64,000 nt of DNA from Akkermansia sp. N21116. Its GTDB lineage: Bacteria; Verrucomicrobiota; Verrucomicrobiia; Verrucomicrobiales; Akkermansiaceae. Positions within the stretch are counted from its first letter, which is position 1. Each line of letters starts with the position of its first letter. The stretch covers positions 1,612,001-1,676,000 of the forward strand of contig NZ_CP139035.1 in the NCBI RefSeq assembly GCF_029854705.2, written 5' to 3'. Under the pieces are notes generated by a model that saw nothing but the letters and a program-made list of their open reading frames with translations, made no database searches and was not told the DNA's origin. This document shows, in pieces, positions 26,078-35,137 of this stretch. The position numbers and the translations under genes were made by a program.

Positions 26078-28171
26078 TTATTGAGCCAATAGTTCCTTGT
26101 ACGGGAATTTGAGGAAATAGATGAACCCATTATTGCCTTCATATAAAACTCCGATGTGCTGGGAGTCTACCGGGCAGAGGGCGGAGTAACCAAAGCCGGG
26201 GCGTTCGTCGTAAAGATGGCTGAATTTCTCCGGCCAAGTAGAGCCTTCGTTCATGGATGCTTTGATCGTCATATGGTTGCGCCCACTATGGCTGGCGGGG
26301 TTGGAGAAGAAAAAGGCATCTTTGGCCGGGCCGTTGTCGAAGACGCGTTCGATGCTGGCCTGGCATGCCCCCGGTTCCATGAGTCCCTTGCCGTTTTTGT
26401 TTTGCGAGGACGGGTGTTCTGTCCACGTTTTCCCGAGATCTTTCGTGACGTACACGACCCTGTACCCGCTGCGGGATTCATCGCGGGCATTGATCATGAT
26501 GGAACCGTCCTTAAGTTCGACTACCTGGCATTCGGATGTGTTGGGACGAAAGCCCGTTCCGCAGTGCCAGGTCTTGCCGTGATCTTGGGAATAAACGATG
26601 GTGGAGTGTCCTCGGCGTGCCGTTTTGTTTTCGCCGACTTTGTCTACGGCCCAGTATTGGGCGGGGAAGACGAGAGTGCCGTCTTTCAGGCAAATGCCAT
26701 TACCGGGACCTTGGAACAGGGCGCCCCAGTCGGAATCGGTACCGGTTTCGATGCTTTTAACTTGTTCGGTAATATTGATTGGATCAGACCATGTCTTTCC
26801 GTCGTCGTCACTGTATGCCAGGACAAATTGTCCACAATCGTCTGGGGCTGTAGATCCGGGTTTACTGTTCCAGATGGGATGGAACCCCCGGCTCCAGACT
26901 CCGGCGACCCAGATACGGCCGGTTTTGCGATCGACGAGGATGGATGGATCTCCGCATCCGTCGCTTGTTTTTTTACCCGTTAGAGTTTTGCAGGAAAGGG
27001 CGATTTGAAGGGGTGACCATGTTTGTCCCCCGTCTTCGGAACGACGGATGCCTACGTCAATATCTGCCGGAAGATCACCATGGTGGTTGTAGCGAATGTC
27101 GTAGACGGCAATGAGTGTTCCTTGATTGGTACGGACGAGGCCCGGGATACGGAATGACTTGGAGACTCTATTTCCAGGTGTGACTTTGTCTCCCGGTTGG
27201 GCGACCGTGTAGCCGATCCTTTGGTTGGCTACTGCCGGTTCTTGGATCTTAGCGGGTTTGCGGCCTACGATAGCACCTGTTGCCTTGAGTGAAATATGGT
27301 GGCCTATATTGGCTGTATCCTTGAGCAGGACATTGACCCAGAAGCTGTTGATACCCGATTCCAATGGCATTTTGCCGGTTAGACGCAGATCTTTGGATGA
27401 TCCGTTGGGGGTGACGGGCGCGCCGAAAGGTTCACCGGCCTGATCGCCGGGTTTTTCATTTCCTCGGACGAGTTGGACGGATTTAATGTCCTTCATGTCG
27501 GTTGTTCCGTCGAATTTGAGATAGACATCCGTCAATTCCAAAGGCTTCAAACCGCCTTCTGTAGCAATATCGATCCGAAGTACCGGGTTAAAGTCTCTTC
27601 TGATCATGGCGGGAATAACCGGGGCATTGCTTGAGATCTCCTTGAATACCATTGGAGAGGAAGGAACAATATACAGGTCATCCATGATCATGCCTCCGTT
27701 ATCAGCAGAATTCAGGCTGAATGTAAGGGACTTGGTTCCTGCGGGAATCTGGGCCTCGATTTTGGAATTGAGTCCTCCGGTTTTGATGGAGTCGCTGTTC
27801 TGGTAAATGGTTTTCTCGCCGGATGGCGTTTCTGCCGTGATAGTCAGTTGAAACGGAGGTTTGGATGTCCAGCGTTCGGCCCAGGCATTCATGGAAACAT
27901 CGACTTTGGGAGAGTCCTTCAAGTCGAGTTTGATGCTTTTCCCTGTGCCTCCCAGAATGCGGAGGCCATTCTTGCCGGATTTTGCCTTGCCGATGATAGC
28001 GGCATTATCCGGAGCGCTGGTTATGGTCCCATATTGCGACTGGAAACTGGATAGCGCTCCTTGCGGAGCGGTTTCGAAGCTTTCCGAGGAACGGGCAAGC
28101 TGGGAGAATCCCAGGAAGGCCGCCATTCCGGCAAGAGGTAAAATGAGTTTTGTGAAGGGAGTCTTTTTCAT
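26078..28171 (-). CDS. Secreted GH33 sialidase with N-terminal accessory domains
   Basis: A 697-residue exo-alpha-sialidase. It has a signal peptide (MKKTPFTKLILPLAGMAAFL, ending near ARS). Residues up to about 330 hold beta-sandwich-like regions, including a part that resembles the sialidase-associated N-terminal domain (TDVYLKFDGTTDMKDIKSV). The catalytic domain begins at the Arg-triad motif KSFRIPGLVRT. Four Asp boxes follow: SEDGGQTWSP, SDDDGKTWSDP, SQDHGKTWHCG and TKDLGKTWTE. GH33 enzymes remove terminal sialic acid from mucin glycans outside the cell. The N-terminal parts may bind glycans. A second, shorter GH33 is at 61.2 kb. Confidence 0.93.
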   Translation of the reverse strand: MKKTPFTKLILPLAGMAAFLGFSQLARSSESFETAPQGALSSFQSQYGTITSAPDNAAIIGKAKSGKNGLRILGGTGKSIKLDLKDSPKVDVSMNAWAERWTSKPPFQLTITAETPSGEKTIYQNSDSIKTGGLNSKIEAQIPAGTKSLTFSLNSADNGGMIMDDLYIVPSSPMVFKEISSNAPVIPAMIRRDFNPVLRIDIATEGGLKPLELTDVYLKFDGTTDMKDIKSVQLVRGNEKPGDQAGEPFGAPVTPNGSSKDLRLTGKMPLESGINSFWVNVLLKDTANIGHHISLKATGAIVGRKPAKIQEPAVANQRIGYTVAQPGDKVTPGNRVSKSFRIPGLVRTNQGTLIAVYDIRYNHHGDLPADIDVGIRRSEDGGQTWSPLQIALSCKTLTGKKTSDGCGDPSILVDRKTGRIWVAGVWSRGFHPIWNSKPGSTAPDDCGQFVLAYSDDDGKTWSDPINITEQVKSIETGTDSDWGALFQGPGNGICLKDGTLVFPAQYWAVDKVGENKTARRGHSTIVYSQDHGKTWHCGTGFRPNTSECQVVELKDGSIMINARDESRSGYRVVYVTKDLGKTWTEHPSSQNKNGKGLMEPGACQASIERVFDNGPAKDAFFFSNPASHSGRNHMTIKASMNEGSTWPEKFSHLYDERPGFGYSALCPVDSQHIGVLYEGNNGFIYFLKFPYKELLAQ

Positions 28172-28289
28172 GCGGAGTATTTACAATGCTCAAATATGAT
28201 GATGGAGTAGATGCGGACGGTCAATCAAGAAACGCCGGTAAAGCCGTTCTTCGGTGTCAGTGGACTTGACGCAGAGTGCTTCATGATGC

Positions 28290-29354
28290 ATGGATATGCG
28301 TATGGAAACCCGGATTTATGAGGTAGATTCCCTGGAGGACAACCGCAAGCTTTACGTTCTTGCCGCTGAAACTTTGGGGAAAGGCGAACTTGTCGCCCTT
28401 CCAACGGAAACCGTGTATGGCCTCGGAGCGGATGCCCTGAATCCTGATGCGGTGGCTAAAGTGTTCGATACGAAGGAGCGGCCGAAGTTCGATCCGTTAA
28501 TTGTACATCTGGCGAGTGCCCGCGATTTGCCGCGCGTGGCAAATATTCCTGATGCTCTCAAGGAAGTTGTCGAAAAATTGTCCCGCGAGTTTTGGCCGGG
28601 ACCGTTTACCATGGTTCTTCCCAAGACGGATGCAGTGCCGGATATTGTGACGGGCGGGCTGGATACGGTGGCCGTCCGCGTATCGGCCCATCCCGTGATG
28701 CGTGGTGTAGCCAAGGCATTGGGAAATCCTATTGCAGCGCCGAGCGCCAACAGATTCGGCCGTATCAGTCCGACGAGTGCTGCTGCCGTCATCAAGGAAC
28801 TGGGTGGCAGGATAGAAATGGTCCTTGATGCCGGAGCTTGTTCAGAAGGGTTGGAAAGTACGATCGTTAAACCCGTTCTTGATGAAAAAGGCAAACCTGC
28901 CGTGGAACTCCTTCGTGAAGGGCCTGTAACGAGAGAACAGTTTAGGAACCTGGTTAAGGTCATTCGCAAGAAACCCTCCAAGAAGAAGGAAAATCCTGAA
29001 AATCAAGTCGTGTTGAATGCACCGGGGCAGTTGTCCAGCCATTATGCCCCGGGTAAAAAGATGATCCTTTTGCCGAAGGACGAAGCTTTTGAGCCCGAAG
29101 AAGGTGTCAGATACGGTTTATTGACTTTCGAAGGGGACTCTCCCCTGGTGGATTCCTGTTCATGGGACAAGGTTTACGTATTAAGCCCGGGCAGCGGTCG
29201 ATTGTCGGAAGCTGCCGTGCGCCTGTTTGCACTGATGCGTCAGATGGATGAAGACGAATCAATAGACATTATTGTGGCGGAATCCCTGCCCGAGAACGGT
29301 CTCGGTGCGGCGATGATGGATCGCCTGAGACGTGCCTCCTTCTCCCGGAAGTAA
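28290..29354 (+). CDS. L-threonylcarbamoyladenylate synthase (Sua5/TsaC)
   Basis: It makes threonylcarbamoyl-AMP from Thr, bicarbonate and ATP for the t6A modification of ANN-decoding tRNAs. The YrdC domain shows VALPTETVYGLGADAL and DTKERPKFDPLIVHL, where KxR is the nucleotide site. ANRFGRISPTSAAAV and GLESTIVKPV close the core domain. At 354 residues it is a long Sua5 type with an extra C-terminal domain (LSSHYAPGKKMILL and ELPENGLGAAMMDRL in type), not a short TsaC. The ATG at 28290 is chosen; ATGs three and five codons later are alternatives. HIT follows after 39 bp. Confidence 0.94.
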   Translation: MDMRMETRIYEVDSLEDNRKLYVLAAETLGKGELVALPTETVYGLGADALNPDAVAKVFDTKERPKFDPLIVHLASARDLPRVANIPDALKEVVEKLSREFWPGPFTMVLPKTDAVPDIVTGGLDTVAVRVSAHPVMRGVAKALGNPIAAPSANRFGRISPTSAAAVIKELGGRIEMVLDAGACSEGLESTIVKPVLDEKGKPAVELLREGPVTREQFRNLVKVIRKKPSKKKENPENQVVLNAPGQLSSHYAPGKKMILLPKDEAFEPEEGVRYGLLTFEGDSPLVDSCSWDKVYVLSPGSGRLSEAAVRLFALMRQMDEDESIDIIVAESLPENGLGAAMMDRLRRASFSRK

Positions 29355-29393
29355 CGAGCAAAGTAAAAATTGTATATTCTGAAACAATTTATT

Positions 29394-29741
29394 ATGAGCG
29401 AAAAAACATTATTTGAAAAAATCTACGATGGGGAGATTCCTGCTTCCATCGTATATCAGGACGACATGTGCTGTTGCTTCCGGGACATTGATCCGAAAGC
29501 GCCGACTCATCTCCTCCTCGTCCCTCGCAAACCGATTGCCCGTATCGAGAAAGCTACGGCTGACGATGCGGTGATTTTAGGGCATCTGATGCTCAAGGTA
29601 GGAGATATAGCCCGTCAGGAAGGACTTGACGAAGGTGGTTTCCGGGTTGTGATCAACAACGGTCCCGATGCCGGAGAAGCTGTTCCTCATCTTCACCTGC
29701 ACATTCTGGGAGGTCGTTCTCTTCAATGGCCTCCGGGCTAG
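29394..29741 (+). CDS. HIT family (HinT-like) nucleotide hydrolase
   Basis: A 115-residue histidine-triad protein. It has the HinT start ETLFEKIYDGEIPASIVYQDD in type (TLFEKIYDGEIPA and VYQDDMCCCFRDIDPKAPTHLLLVP as motifs) and ends with the triad HLHLHILGGRSL. HinT proteins hydrolyse adenosine 5'-phosphoramidates and are found in all domains of life. The ATG at 29394 matches the family start. It lies 39 bp after sua5 and is convergent with crcB. Confidence 0.93.
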   Translation: MSEKTLFEKIYDGEIPASIVYQDDMCCCFRDIDPKAPTHLLLVPRKPIARIEKATADDAVILGHLMLKVGDIARQEGLDEGGFRVVINNGPDAGEAVPHLHLHILGGRSLQWPPG

Positions 29742-29784
29742 GAAGATGTTTCGGCTGGATTGTTGTCGGGCCGATTGTTTCTTT

Positions 29785-29817
29785 ATGACCGCGGATTGCA
29801 GGCAAATCCGCGGTCAT
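29785..29817. terminator. Bidirectional terminator between hinT-like and crcB
   Basis: A perfect 13-bp inverted repeat (ATGACCGCGGATT at 29785-29797 with AATCCGCGGTCAT at 29805-29817) lies between the convergent stops at 29741 and 29824. Confidence 0.8.
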
Positions 29818-29823
29818 ATTCGT

Positions 29824-30210
29824 TTACAAGGCCAGCCGGGTCAGGGCGGCGCCCGCCAGAGTAGCGAACAAGCCGATGCCGACATTGCCGAACAAATTCA
29901 ACCCGGCTTTGAGAATCTGGCCGTTTTGAAACAAGTAAAGCGTCTCGTAACTGAAGGAGCCGAACGTGGTCAATCCTCCCAGGAAACCGACTCCGACAAT
30001 GAGTTTGGCATACGGGCTCGCAATGAATCGTTCCGTAGAAAGAACCATGAACACCCCCATGATGAAACATCCGGCAATGTTGACAATGAATGTTCCGTAC
30101 GGAAATCCCGTGCCAATTTTCGAGACGGCCCAGATGGAGATCAGATAGCGAGCCAGTACGCCAATGGCGCCGCTGATCATCACACACAGAATTTCTTGAA
30201 TGGAAAGCAT
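29824..30210 (-). CDS. crcB: CrcB/Fluc fluoride channel
   Basis: Fluc proteins are small dual-topology fluoride exporters in the inner membrane. The 128-residue protein has four membrane segments and the family motifs GAIGVLARY near the start, GTFIVNIAGCFIMG in the second segment, and GFLGGLTTFGSFSYETL in the third. The ATG at 30210 is chosen; a longer frame to 30273 adds a Ser-rich leader. Only one copy is present, so it would work as a homodimer. I looked for a fluoride riboswitch upstream and did not find a convincing one. Confidence 0.92.
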   Translation of the reverse strand: MLSIQEILCVMISGAIGVLARYLISIWAVSKIGTGFPYGTFIVNIAGCFIMGVFMVLSTERFIASPYAKLIVGVGFLGGLTTFGSFSYETLYLFQNGQILKAGLNLFGNVGIGLFATLAGAALTRLAL

Positions 30211-30391
30211 GGAACGGAAGGACAGGGAATTGCTGTAACCTATGCTGGTGCAGATAGACTTCGTCAAGAGCAATTTTCCCCCTCATGATTATACTCGGAT
30301 TGAGTTTATGTTGACGGGATTCTTCCCATGGTAGCTCTCTGAGCCATGATCCCTTCTTGCCAAGTTCTCTATCTTGGTGTACCCAGCAGGT

Positions 30392-30880
30392 ATGAAAAGA
30401 TTTCGTATCGATTTAGAAACCCTTCCGGAAGAAGGCAAGGTATTTTCCGGTGAGCTGGATGGAGAAATCTTCGGCATTGATGACGATGAAGTCCATTCAA
30501 TCGGCAATTTGAGCTTTAACCTGACAGCCCGTCGGTTTGAGGGGGAACTTTTCCTCCAAGGTAAAATTTCGGCTCCGTTTGAATTTCGTTGTGTCAGGTG
30601 TCTCGAGTATTTCCCAATGACTCTGTCCCTGAATGATTTTGCAACGAGTATAGAAATTGATAATCAAAATATTGTGGACGTTTCAGATGCCTTGAGGGAA
30701 GAGATTATACTTGAGTTCCCAGCCTACCCGCATTGTGAAGATTCCGATACATCCAAAGCCTGTGTCATGAAAAATGAGCATTTTGGAGTGGACAAACAGG
30801 GGGAAACAGGTGTAAACACTTCTGCCCCGAACGGTGAAAGAGGCGTATGGGACGCCCTTGATGCCCTCGGTGACCAGTAA
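30392..30880 (+). CDS. yceD: YceD family protein (DUF177)
   Basis: DUF177/YceD is almost always directly before rpmF, as here (25 bp). It is linked to 23S rRNA and ribosome assembly, but its exact role is not settled. The 162-residue protein has the family CxxC motif FRCVRCLEYF near residue 70, and later Cys residues (HCEDSDTSKAC) that may complete a metal site. It ends GVWDALDALGDQ, close to the usual WDALKKL-type tail. The ATG at 30392 follows AGCAGG; an ATG at 30374 is the alternative. Confidence 0.9.
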   Translation: MKRFRIDLETLPEEGKVFSGELDGEIFGIDDDEVHSIGNLSFNLTARRFEGELFLQGKISAPFEFRCVRCLEYFPMTLSLNDFATSIEIDNQNIVDVSDALREEIILEFPAYPHCEDSDTSKACVMKNEHFGVDKQGETGVNTSAPNGERGVWDALDALGDQ

Positions 30881-30905
30881 ATTCACCAACTAACGATTTA
30901 AAGTC

Positions 30906-31097
30906 ATGGCAGCACCCAAACGCAGAACGTCCAAGATGAAGCAGAGATCCCGCCTTGCCGCTCAGGCTTGGCGTGCTCCCAAGCTCCGCCAGTGCCCCAA
31001 GTGTGGCAGTAGCGTCCCCGGTCACACCGCATGTCCTGTTTGCGGCACTTATACGACCCGCGGAGGCAAGGAAATCACGGTTAAGGCGGAAGCCTGA
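30906..31097 (+). CDS. rpmF: 50S ribosomal protein L32
   Basis: The 63-residue L32 begins [15 protein letters not shown], the highly conserved N-terminus. It keeps the zinc ribbon with two CxxC pairs (CPKC and CPVC), so this organism uses the zinc-binding form. It follows yceD by 25 bp and precedes plsX by 134 bp, the standard core run. Confidence 0.97.
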   Translation: MAAPKRRTSKMKQRSRLAAQAWRAPKLRQCPKCGSSVPGHTACPVCGTYTTRGGKEITVKAEA

Positions 31098-31231
31098 TCG
31101 TACTGTCTGTTACCTATTCGGCGGGATCCGGGAGATTCCGTCGCTTCTTTTTCATCTCTCCGGCCGTTTTGCTTTGCATAGCGGCCTGTTTTTTTGCTAT
31201 ACGTCCGCGAACAAAGAGGATTATTGGCTGA

Positions 31232-32278
31232 ATGAAAATAGCACTCGACGTGATGGGGGGAGACCACGCCCCCGGTATCAATATTGAAGGCGCCCAACGA
31301 GCTTTGGACGCATTCCCCAAGATCGATAAAATCTACATGGTTGGTCGGGAGGAGGTTGTTCGTGCAGCTTGCGATGCGGCAGGCTTGTCCGGTCCTCGCA
31401 TCGAAATCGTGCCAGCCATGGAAGTGGTGGAGATGAACGAATCCGGTCTCCTAGCCGTCCGGCAGAAGAAAAATTCATCTATGTCGGTAGCTGTGGACCT
31501 GGTGAAGTCGGGTGAGGCGGAAGCCGTTGTCAGCGCTGGTAATACAGGGGCTGCCGTTGCTGCCTCAACTATTAAACTGCGTTTGCTTAAAGGTGTCGAA
31601 CGCGCCGGCATCGTCTCCCAGTTGCCGAATGACTACGGAGTCTGCAATGTAACGGACACGGGGGCAAATCCCGACGCCAAGCCGCGCCATGTGGTCGGCT
31701 ATGCCGTGATGGCCAGCGTTCTTGCCAACAAGATTTACAAAAAGCCTCGTCCCAAGGTAGGTCTGATGAGCAACGGTTCGGAAGACGAGAAGGGTAATGA
31801 ATTTGCCAAGGCGACATTCCATCTTCTCAAGCATATGGAAGAACAGGGACGCCTGCCTTTCGACTTCCTCGGCAATGTGGAAGGCCATGATTTGTTTGAA
31901 CACGAAGTGGATGTCGTTCTGACGGACGGTTTCACAGGAAACGTTCTTCTCAAAACCTGCGAAGCAACTGCCAAAGCTTTCTCTAACTGGCTGAAGAGGG
32001 AAATCAAGAAATCTCCTATCCGTATGGCCGGCGCTGCCATATGCTCCGGTGCCTTCCGGGCCATGAAGGATCGTCTTTCCTACGAAAGTGTGGGAGGAAG
32101 CCCTCTTTTGGGTGTCAACGGTGTGTCTATCATCGCCCATGGTGGATCGTCCGGCCTGGCTGTCAGCAATGCCTTGCGGGTTGCCAAAGAAATGCTGGAG
32201 TGCGGTGTCAATCCCATGATCGAAGAGGAAATGGATCGACTGGGGAAGATACCCGATCTTAACGAGGATTCTCATTGA
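31232..32278 (+). CDS. plsX: Phosphate acyltransferase PlsX
   Basis: PlsX makes acyl-phosphate from acyl-ACP at the start of phospholipid synthesis. The 348-residue protein starts MKIALDVMGGDHAPG, the family hallmark. SAGNTGAAVA, NTGANPDAKP-type (TDTGANPDAKPRH) and LTDGFTGNVLLKTCEATA are also present. It is the third gene of the yceD-rpmF-plsX run and is followed after 82 bp by the HD phosphohydrolase instead of fabH. Confidence 0.96.
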   Translation: MKIALDVMGGDHAPGINIEGAQRALDAFPKIDKIYMVGREEVVRAACDAAGLSGPRIEIVPAMEVVEMNESGLLAVRQKKNSSMSVAVDLVKSGEAEAVVSAGNTGAAVAASTIKLRLLKGVERAGIVSQLPNDYGVCNVTDTGANPDAKPRHVVGYAVMASVLANKIYKKPRPKVGLMSNGSEDEKGNEFAKATFHLLKHMEEQGRLPFDFLGNVEGHDLFEHEVDVVLTDGFTGNVLLKTCEATAKAFSNWLKREIKKSPIRMAGAAICSGAFRAMKDRLSYESVGGSPLLGVNGVSIIAHGGSSGLAVSNALRVAKEMLECGVNPMIEEEMDRLGKIPDLNEDSH

Positions 32279-32360
32279 GCGTCCCGTTGAACGGAATGCG
32301 AATGGAGCGTCTCTCTCTGCAATGGAGTATTGACCTTCCTTTTGCCGAACTTATAAAACC

Positions 32361-34319
32361 ATGTTTCACCAAAGTCCAATGATCAAAGGAGGAAATGACC
32401 CCGTGGAAACAAGATCCGTTTCCTCTCCCCATACTGCCACTGCGTATGGGGACAGCTGGGCTGAGCGCATGAACCAGAATAAAATTCTGCTTTTTGCCCA
32501 GATTTTCTTCATGATGGCTTTTCTGCTCATCATTTTTACAGGAAGTCCCATTAACAAGGACTTGACGACCTGGGGGGTGATTCGTTCCGATTTGTGGCTG
32601 CTCGGCATGTCTGTAGCATTGCTGCCCGTGTACTGGATTGCGTCCGGTTCCCGTTTTTGGAGTAACAAGGTCTTTACTGTTACATGGGGAAGTATTCTTA
32701 TTCATTTGGGCTTGATCGTTCTCATACGGAGTTTGATGGACAATGACGAAAGTTCTCTGGCTATCTCCCGGATGATCTTGCCGTATATCCTGGCTCCTAT
32801 GGTAGCCACTGTCCTGGTTGGGCCGGCCATGGGATCATTTGCCACCTTTGCCGTCTCACTCCTCGGTTTTGCCTTTGTCTCCGACGAATACCGGATGAAC
32901 TATATGGCTGTGAGTATGCTCAGCGGAATGCTTACCGTGCTCCTTTCCCGTAATCTACGCAGCCGGGCTCAGTTGTTAAGGGCCGGGTTGTTGTCGGGAG
33001 TCGTCGTCTTTCTGATGGGCTCCATGTTGAATACAATCAACTTCAATGTCGCAAGGTCTGAGATAGATATTCTGGCATATGAAATTTTTGCTTCCTTCGG
33101 GGTCAGCATTATTCTGGCCATTTTGATTAGTGGTGTTCTGCCCGTCATGGAAGCTCTTTTCAAGATTGTTACACCTATTTCATGGCTGGAACTTTCCGAC
33201 ATGAATCACAAACTGCTCAAGGAAATGCAATTAACGGCTCCTGGGACTTTCCACCACTGCCTCATGGTGGCCCAGCTGGCCGAAGCGGCTGCGGAAGCGA
33301 TTGGAGCCAATGCCAACTACTGCCGTGTTGCATCCTATTACCATGATATCGGGAAACTAAAATATCCTCAGTATTTCATCGAAAATATTTCCGATGGGGA
33401 ACCCAATCCACACGATGAACTGACACCGAACATGAGTGCCAGAATTATTATGGGACATGTCTCCGAAGGGGTTGCCTTAGCCCAGGAAAACAAACTCAAT
33501 CGCCAGATTATCGATGTCATCCAGCAGCACCATGGTACCACTCTTGCCTATTTCTTCTATAGGAAGGCTATGGAATACCGAAAGGAAATGCTCGAAAAAG
33601 TAGAGAAAGGCCAAGCCAATGCCGATGATGTCCCCGAAGTGCTGGAAGAAAACTTCCGCTATTCCGGTCCCAGTCCCCAGACGCGTGAAATTGGTATCGT
33701 CAGCCTTGCTGATGTCGTGGAAAGTGCGACTCGTTCCTTGCATGAGCCGACGATGGAAGCCCTTCGCGAGATGATTGACAAGGTCATCAAGGCGCGGATT
33801 GTGGATGGTCATCTGGATGCCAGCGGACTGACCTTCGGCGATTTGAAAACCGTGCGAGATGTTTTCCTCTCCACAATCAAAAACATGCGCCACAGCCGCA
33901 TTGCCTATCCTCAGGAAGAAAAGAAAGGCAGCCAGAAGCAAGAATCCCAGACATTATCTGTGGAAGATTCTCCCGACAAAGAGGATGATGCATCGGAAAA
34001 AGCAGAAGAACAATCCGATTCTCCCTCCAATGCTTCTCCCTCGACAGAAAAATCCGTTGATCCTGATATCGCGCTGGAGGAAAAACGGCAGGACGAGGTT
34101 CCTCCTGACTCAGACAAGACTCTGGACCGTCTCGAAAAATTGAATGCAGAAGATGGGAAGGGAAATACCTCGGAACCGTCGGAAGATGAGGGGAAAGAGT
34201 CTCTTGCTATCCCTGCTGCGGAGTCTAAGTCGGAGACCGTAGAATCCTCCGTACCTCCGGGAAAGAGCGATCCTTCCATTTTGGCCAACTACCCGATACC
34301 GGGAGGTAAATCCGAATGA
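32361..34319 (+). CDS. Membrane HD-domain phosphohydrolase (PgpH-like, lacking the extracellular domain)
   Basis: A 652-residue protein with about seven hydrophobic segments between residues 40 and 275, then an HD domain. The HD motif is in YYHDIGKLKYPQYF, with LTAPGTFHHCLMV before it and QQHHGTTLAYFFY after it. This is the 7TMR-HD type, whose best-known member PgpH hydrolyses cyclic di-AMP. PgpH has a large extracellular domain after its first helix, and that part is absent here, so the sensing end differs. The last 120 residues are acidic, Ser/Glu-rich and likely disordered. It overlaps ybeY by 4 bp, the usual HDIG-ybeY pairing. A second-messenger role is inference. Confidence 0.87.
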   Translation: MFHQSPMIKGGNDPVETRSVSSPHTATAYGDSWAERMNQNKILLFAQIFFMMAFLLIIFTGSPINKDLTTWGVIRSDLWLLGMSVALLPVYWIASGSRFWSNKVFTVTWGSILIHLGLIVLIRSLMDNDESSLAISRMILPYILAPMVATVLVGPAMGSFATFAVSLLGFAFVSDEYRMNYMAVSMLSGMLTVLLSRNLRSRAQLLRAGLLSGVVVFLMGSMLNTINFNVARSEIDILAYEIFASFGVSIILAILISGVLPVMEALFKIVTPISWLELSDMNHKLLKEMQLTAPGTFHHCLMVAQLAEAAAEAIGANANYCRVASYYHDIGKLKYPQYFIENISDGEPNPHDELTPNMSARIIMGHVSEGVALAQENKLNRQIIDVIQQHHGTTLAYFFYRKAMEYRKEMLEKVEKGQANADDVPEVLEENFRYSGPSPQTREIGIVSLADVVESATRSLHEPTMEALREMIDKVIKARIVDGHLDASGLTFGDLKTVRDVFLSTIKNMRHSRIAYPQEEKKGSQKQESQTLSVEDSPDKEDDASEKAEEQSDSPSNASPSTEKSVDPDIALEEKRQDEVPPDSDKTLDRLEKLNAEDGKGNTSEPSEDEGKESLAIPAAESKSETVESSVPPGKSDPSILANYPIPGGKSE

Positions 34320-34783
34320 TGAAACCAGCTCTGGAACTTTATTCCCACGTTGAAAATTCTTGCTTGTCCGGTGACTTGCTGCGGGATTTGGCGCGAGCTT
34401 TAGAGTATTGCCTGGATGATATTCTCAAAACGCCCCGTGGACCGGATCATGTTCTGGGCGAATTGGAAACAGTGGAAATATCCATCGTTGACGATCAGAC
34501 CATTGCCGATATTCATGCCAGATTCCTGAACGATCCTTCCGCAACCGACGTTATTACTTTCCCCCATGGGGATGGAATGGGAGAGCTCATCATCAGTCTC
34601 GATACTGCCTTTCGTCAGGCCGCAACTTTCGGAGAACCCTGGGAGCGGGAATTGTTCCGTTACATGGTCCACGGCCTTCTTCATCTCCAAGGATATCTGG
34701 ATGCCACCCCCGAAGAGCGTTCCCTCATGTTCTCCTATCAAGAACCCCTGGTTCTTCTCTATTCGCCTTGGACGACTGCATAA
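34316..34783 (+). CDS. ybeY: Endoribonuclease YbeY with an altered metal motif
   Basis: YbeY is a zinc-dependent RNase for 16S rRNA 3' end maturation and ribosome quality control. The 155-residue protein has the family core SIVDDQTIADIHARFLNDPSATDVITFP, broken into motifs DDxxIxxIxxxFL and ATDVITFP. The zinc motif is HGLLHLQGYLD: H119 and H123 are present. The third ligand, His in the usual HGxLHLxGYDH, aligns with D129. Asp can bind zinc, so activity is not excluded. The start overlaps the HD phosphohydrolase gene by 4 bp. A tRNA-Arg gene follows after about 75 bp. Confidence 0.88.
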   Translation: MMKPALELYSHVENSCLSGDLLRDLARALEYCLDDILKTPRGPDHVLGELETVEISIVDDQTIADIHARFLNDPSATDVITFPHGDGMGELIISLDTAFRQAATFGEPWERELFRYMVHGLLHLQGYLDATPEERSLMFSYQEPLVLLYSPWTTA

Positions 34784-34857
34784 AATACGAAACTTCATGC
34801 CCCTGGCTTCAGACTTGCCATCCGACTTTCTCTTCTGTATATTATCTCCCGTTCAAC

Positions 34858-34934
<77 letters not shown>

Positions 34935-34939
34935 TCATA

Positions 34940-34973
34940 AAGCCCGTAAGTTCAACAGCTTATGGGCTTTTCC
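34940..34973 (+). terminator. Terminator after tRNA-Arg
   Basis: An 11-bp stem (AAGCCCGTAAG at 34940-34950, CTTATGGGCTT at 34959-34969, one G-U type pair) is followed by TTTCCTTTT. Confidence 0.75.
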
Positions 34974-35065
34974 TTTTCGGGGAATGTGGCTAGGTGGTTC
35001 GGTTTGGTGGTTCGATTTGTGACATTGAATGATATAAAAATTGTTGGGTGGTTTACAAAAACAGA

Positions 35066-35102
35066 AAGAGCTGCCTCTCCGAGGATGGGAGGGGCAGCTC
35101 TT
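35066..35102 (-). terminator. Terminator of the GH95 fucosidase gene
   Basis: A 14-to-15-bp inverted repeat (AAGAGCTGCC at one end, GGCAGCTCTT at the other, with one mismatch inside) lies 36 bp after the fucosidase stop. On the minus strand it is followed by TTTCTGTTTTT. Confidence 0.75.
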
Positions 35103-35137
35103 GTGGATGAGAGTGGAAGTGTGAGACTGTGAAGTCG

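Noticed and set aside
30211-30391. Fluoride riboswitch upstream of crcB
   Set aside because: I looked for the conserved GATG and CTAC elements and their pseudoknot partner; only a partial AAAC-like run is present and the elements are not in order.
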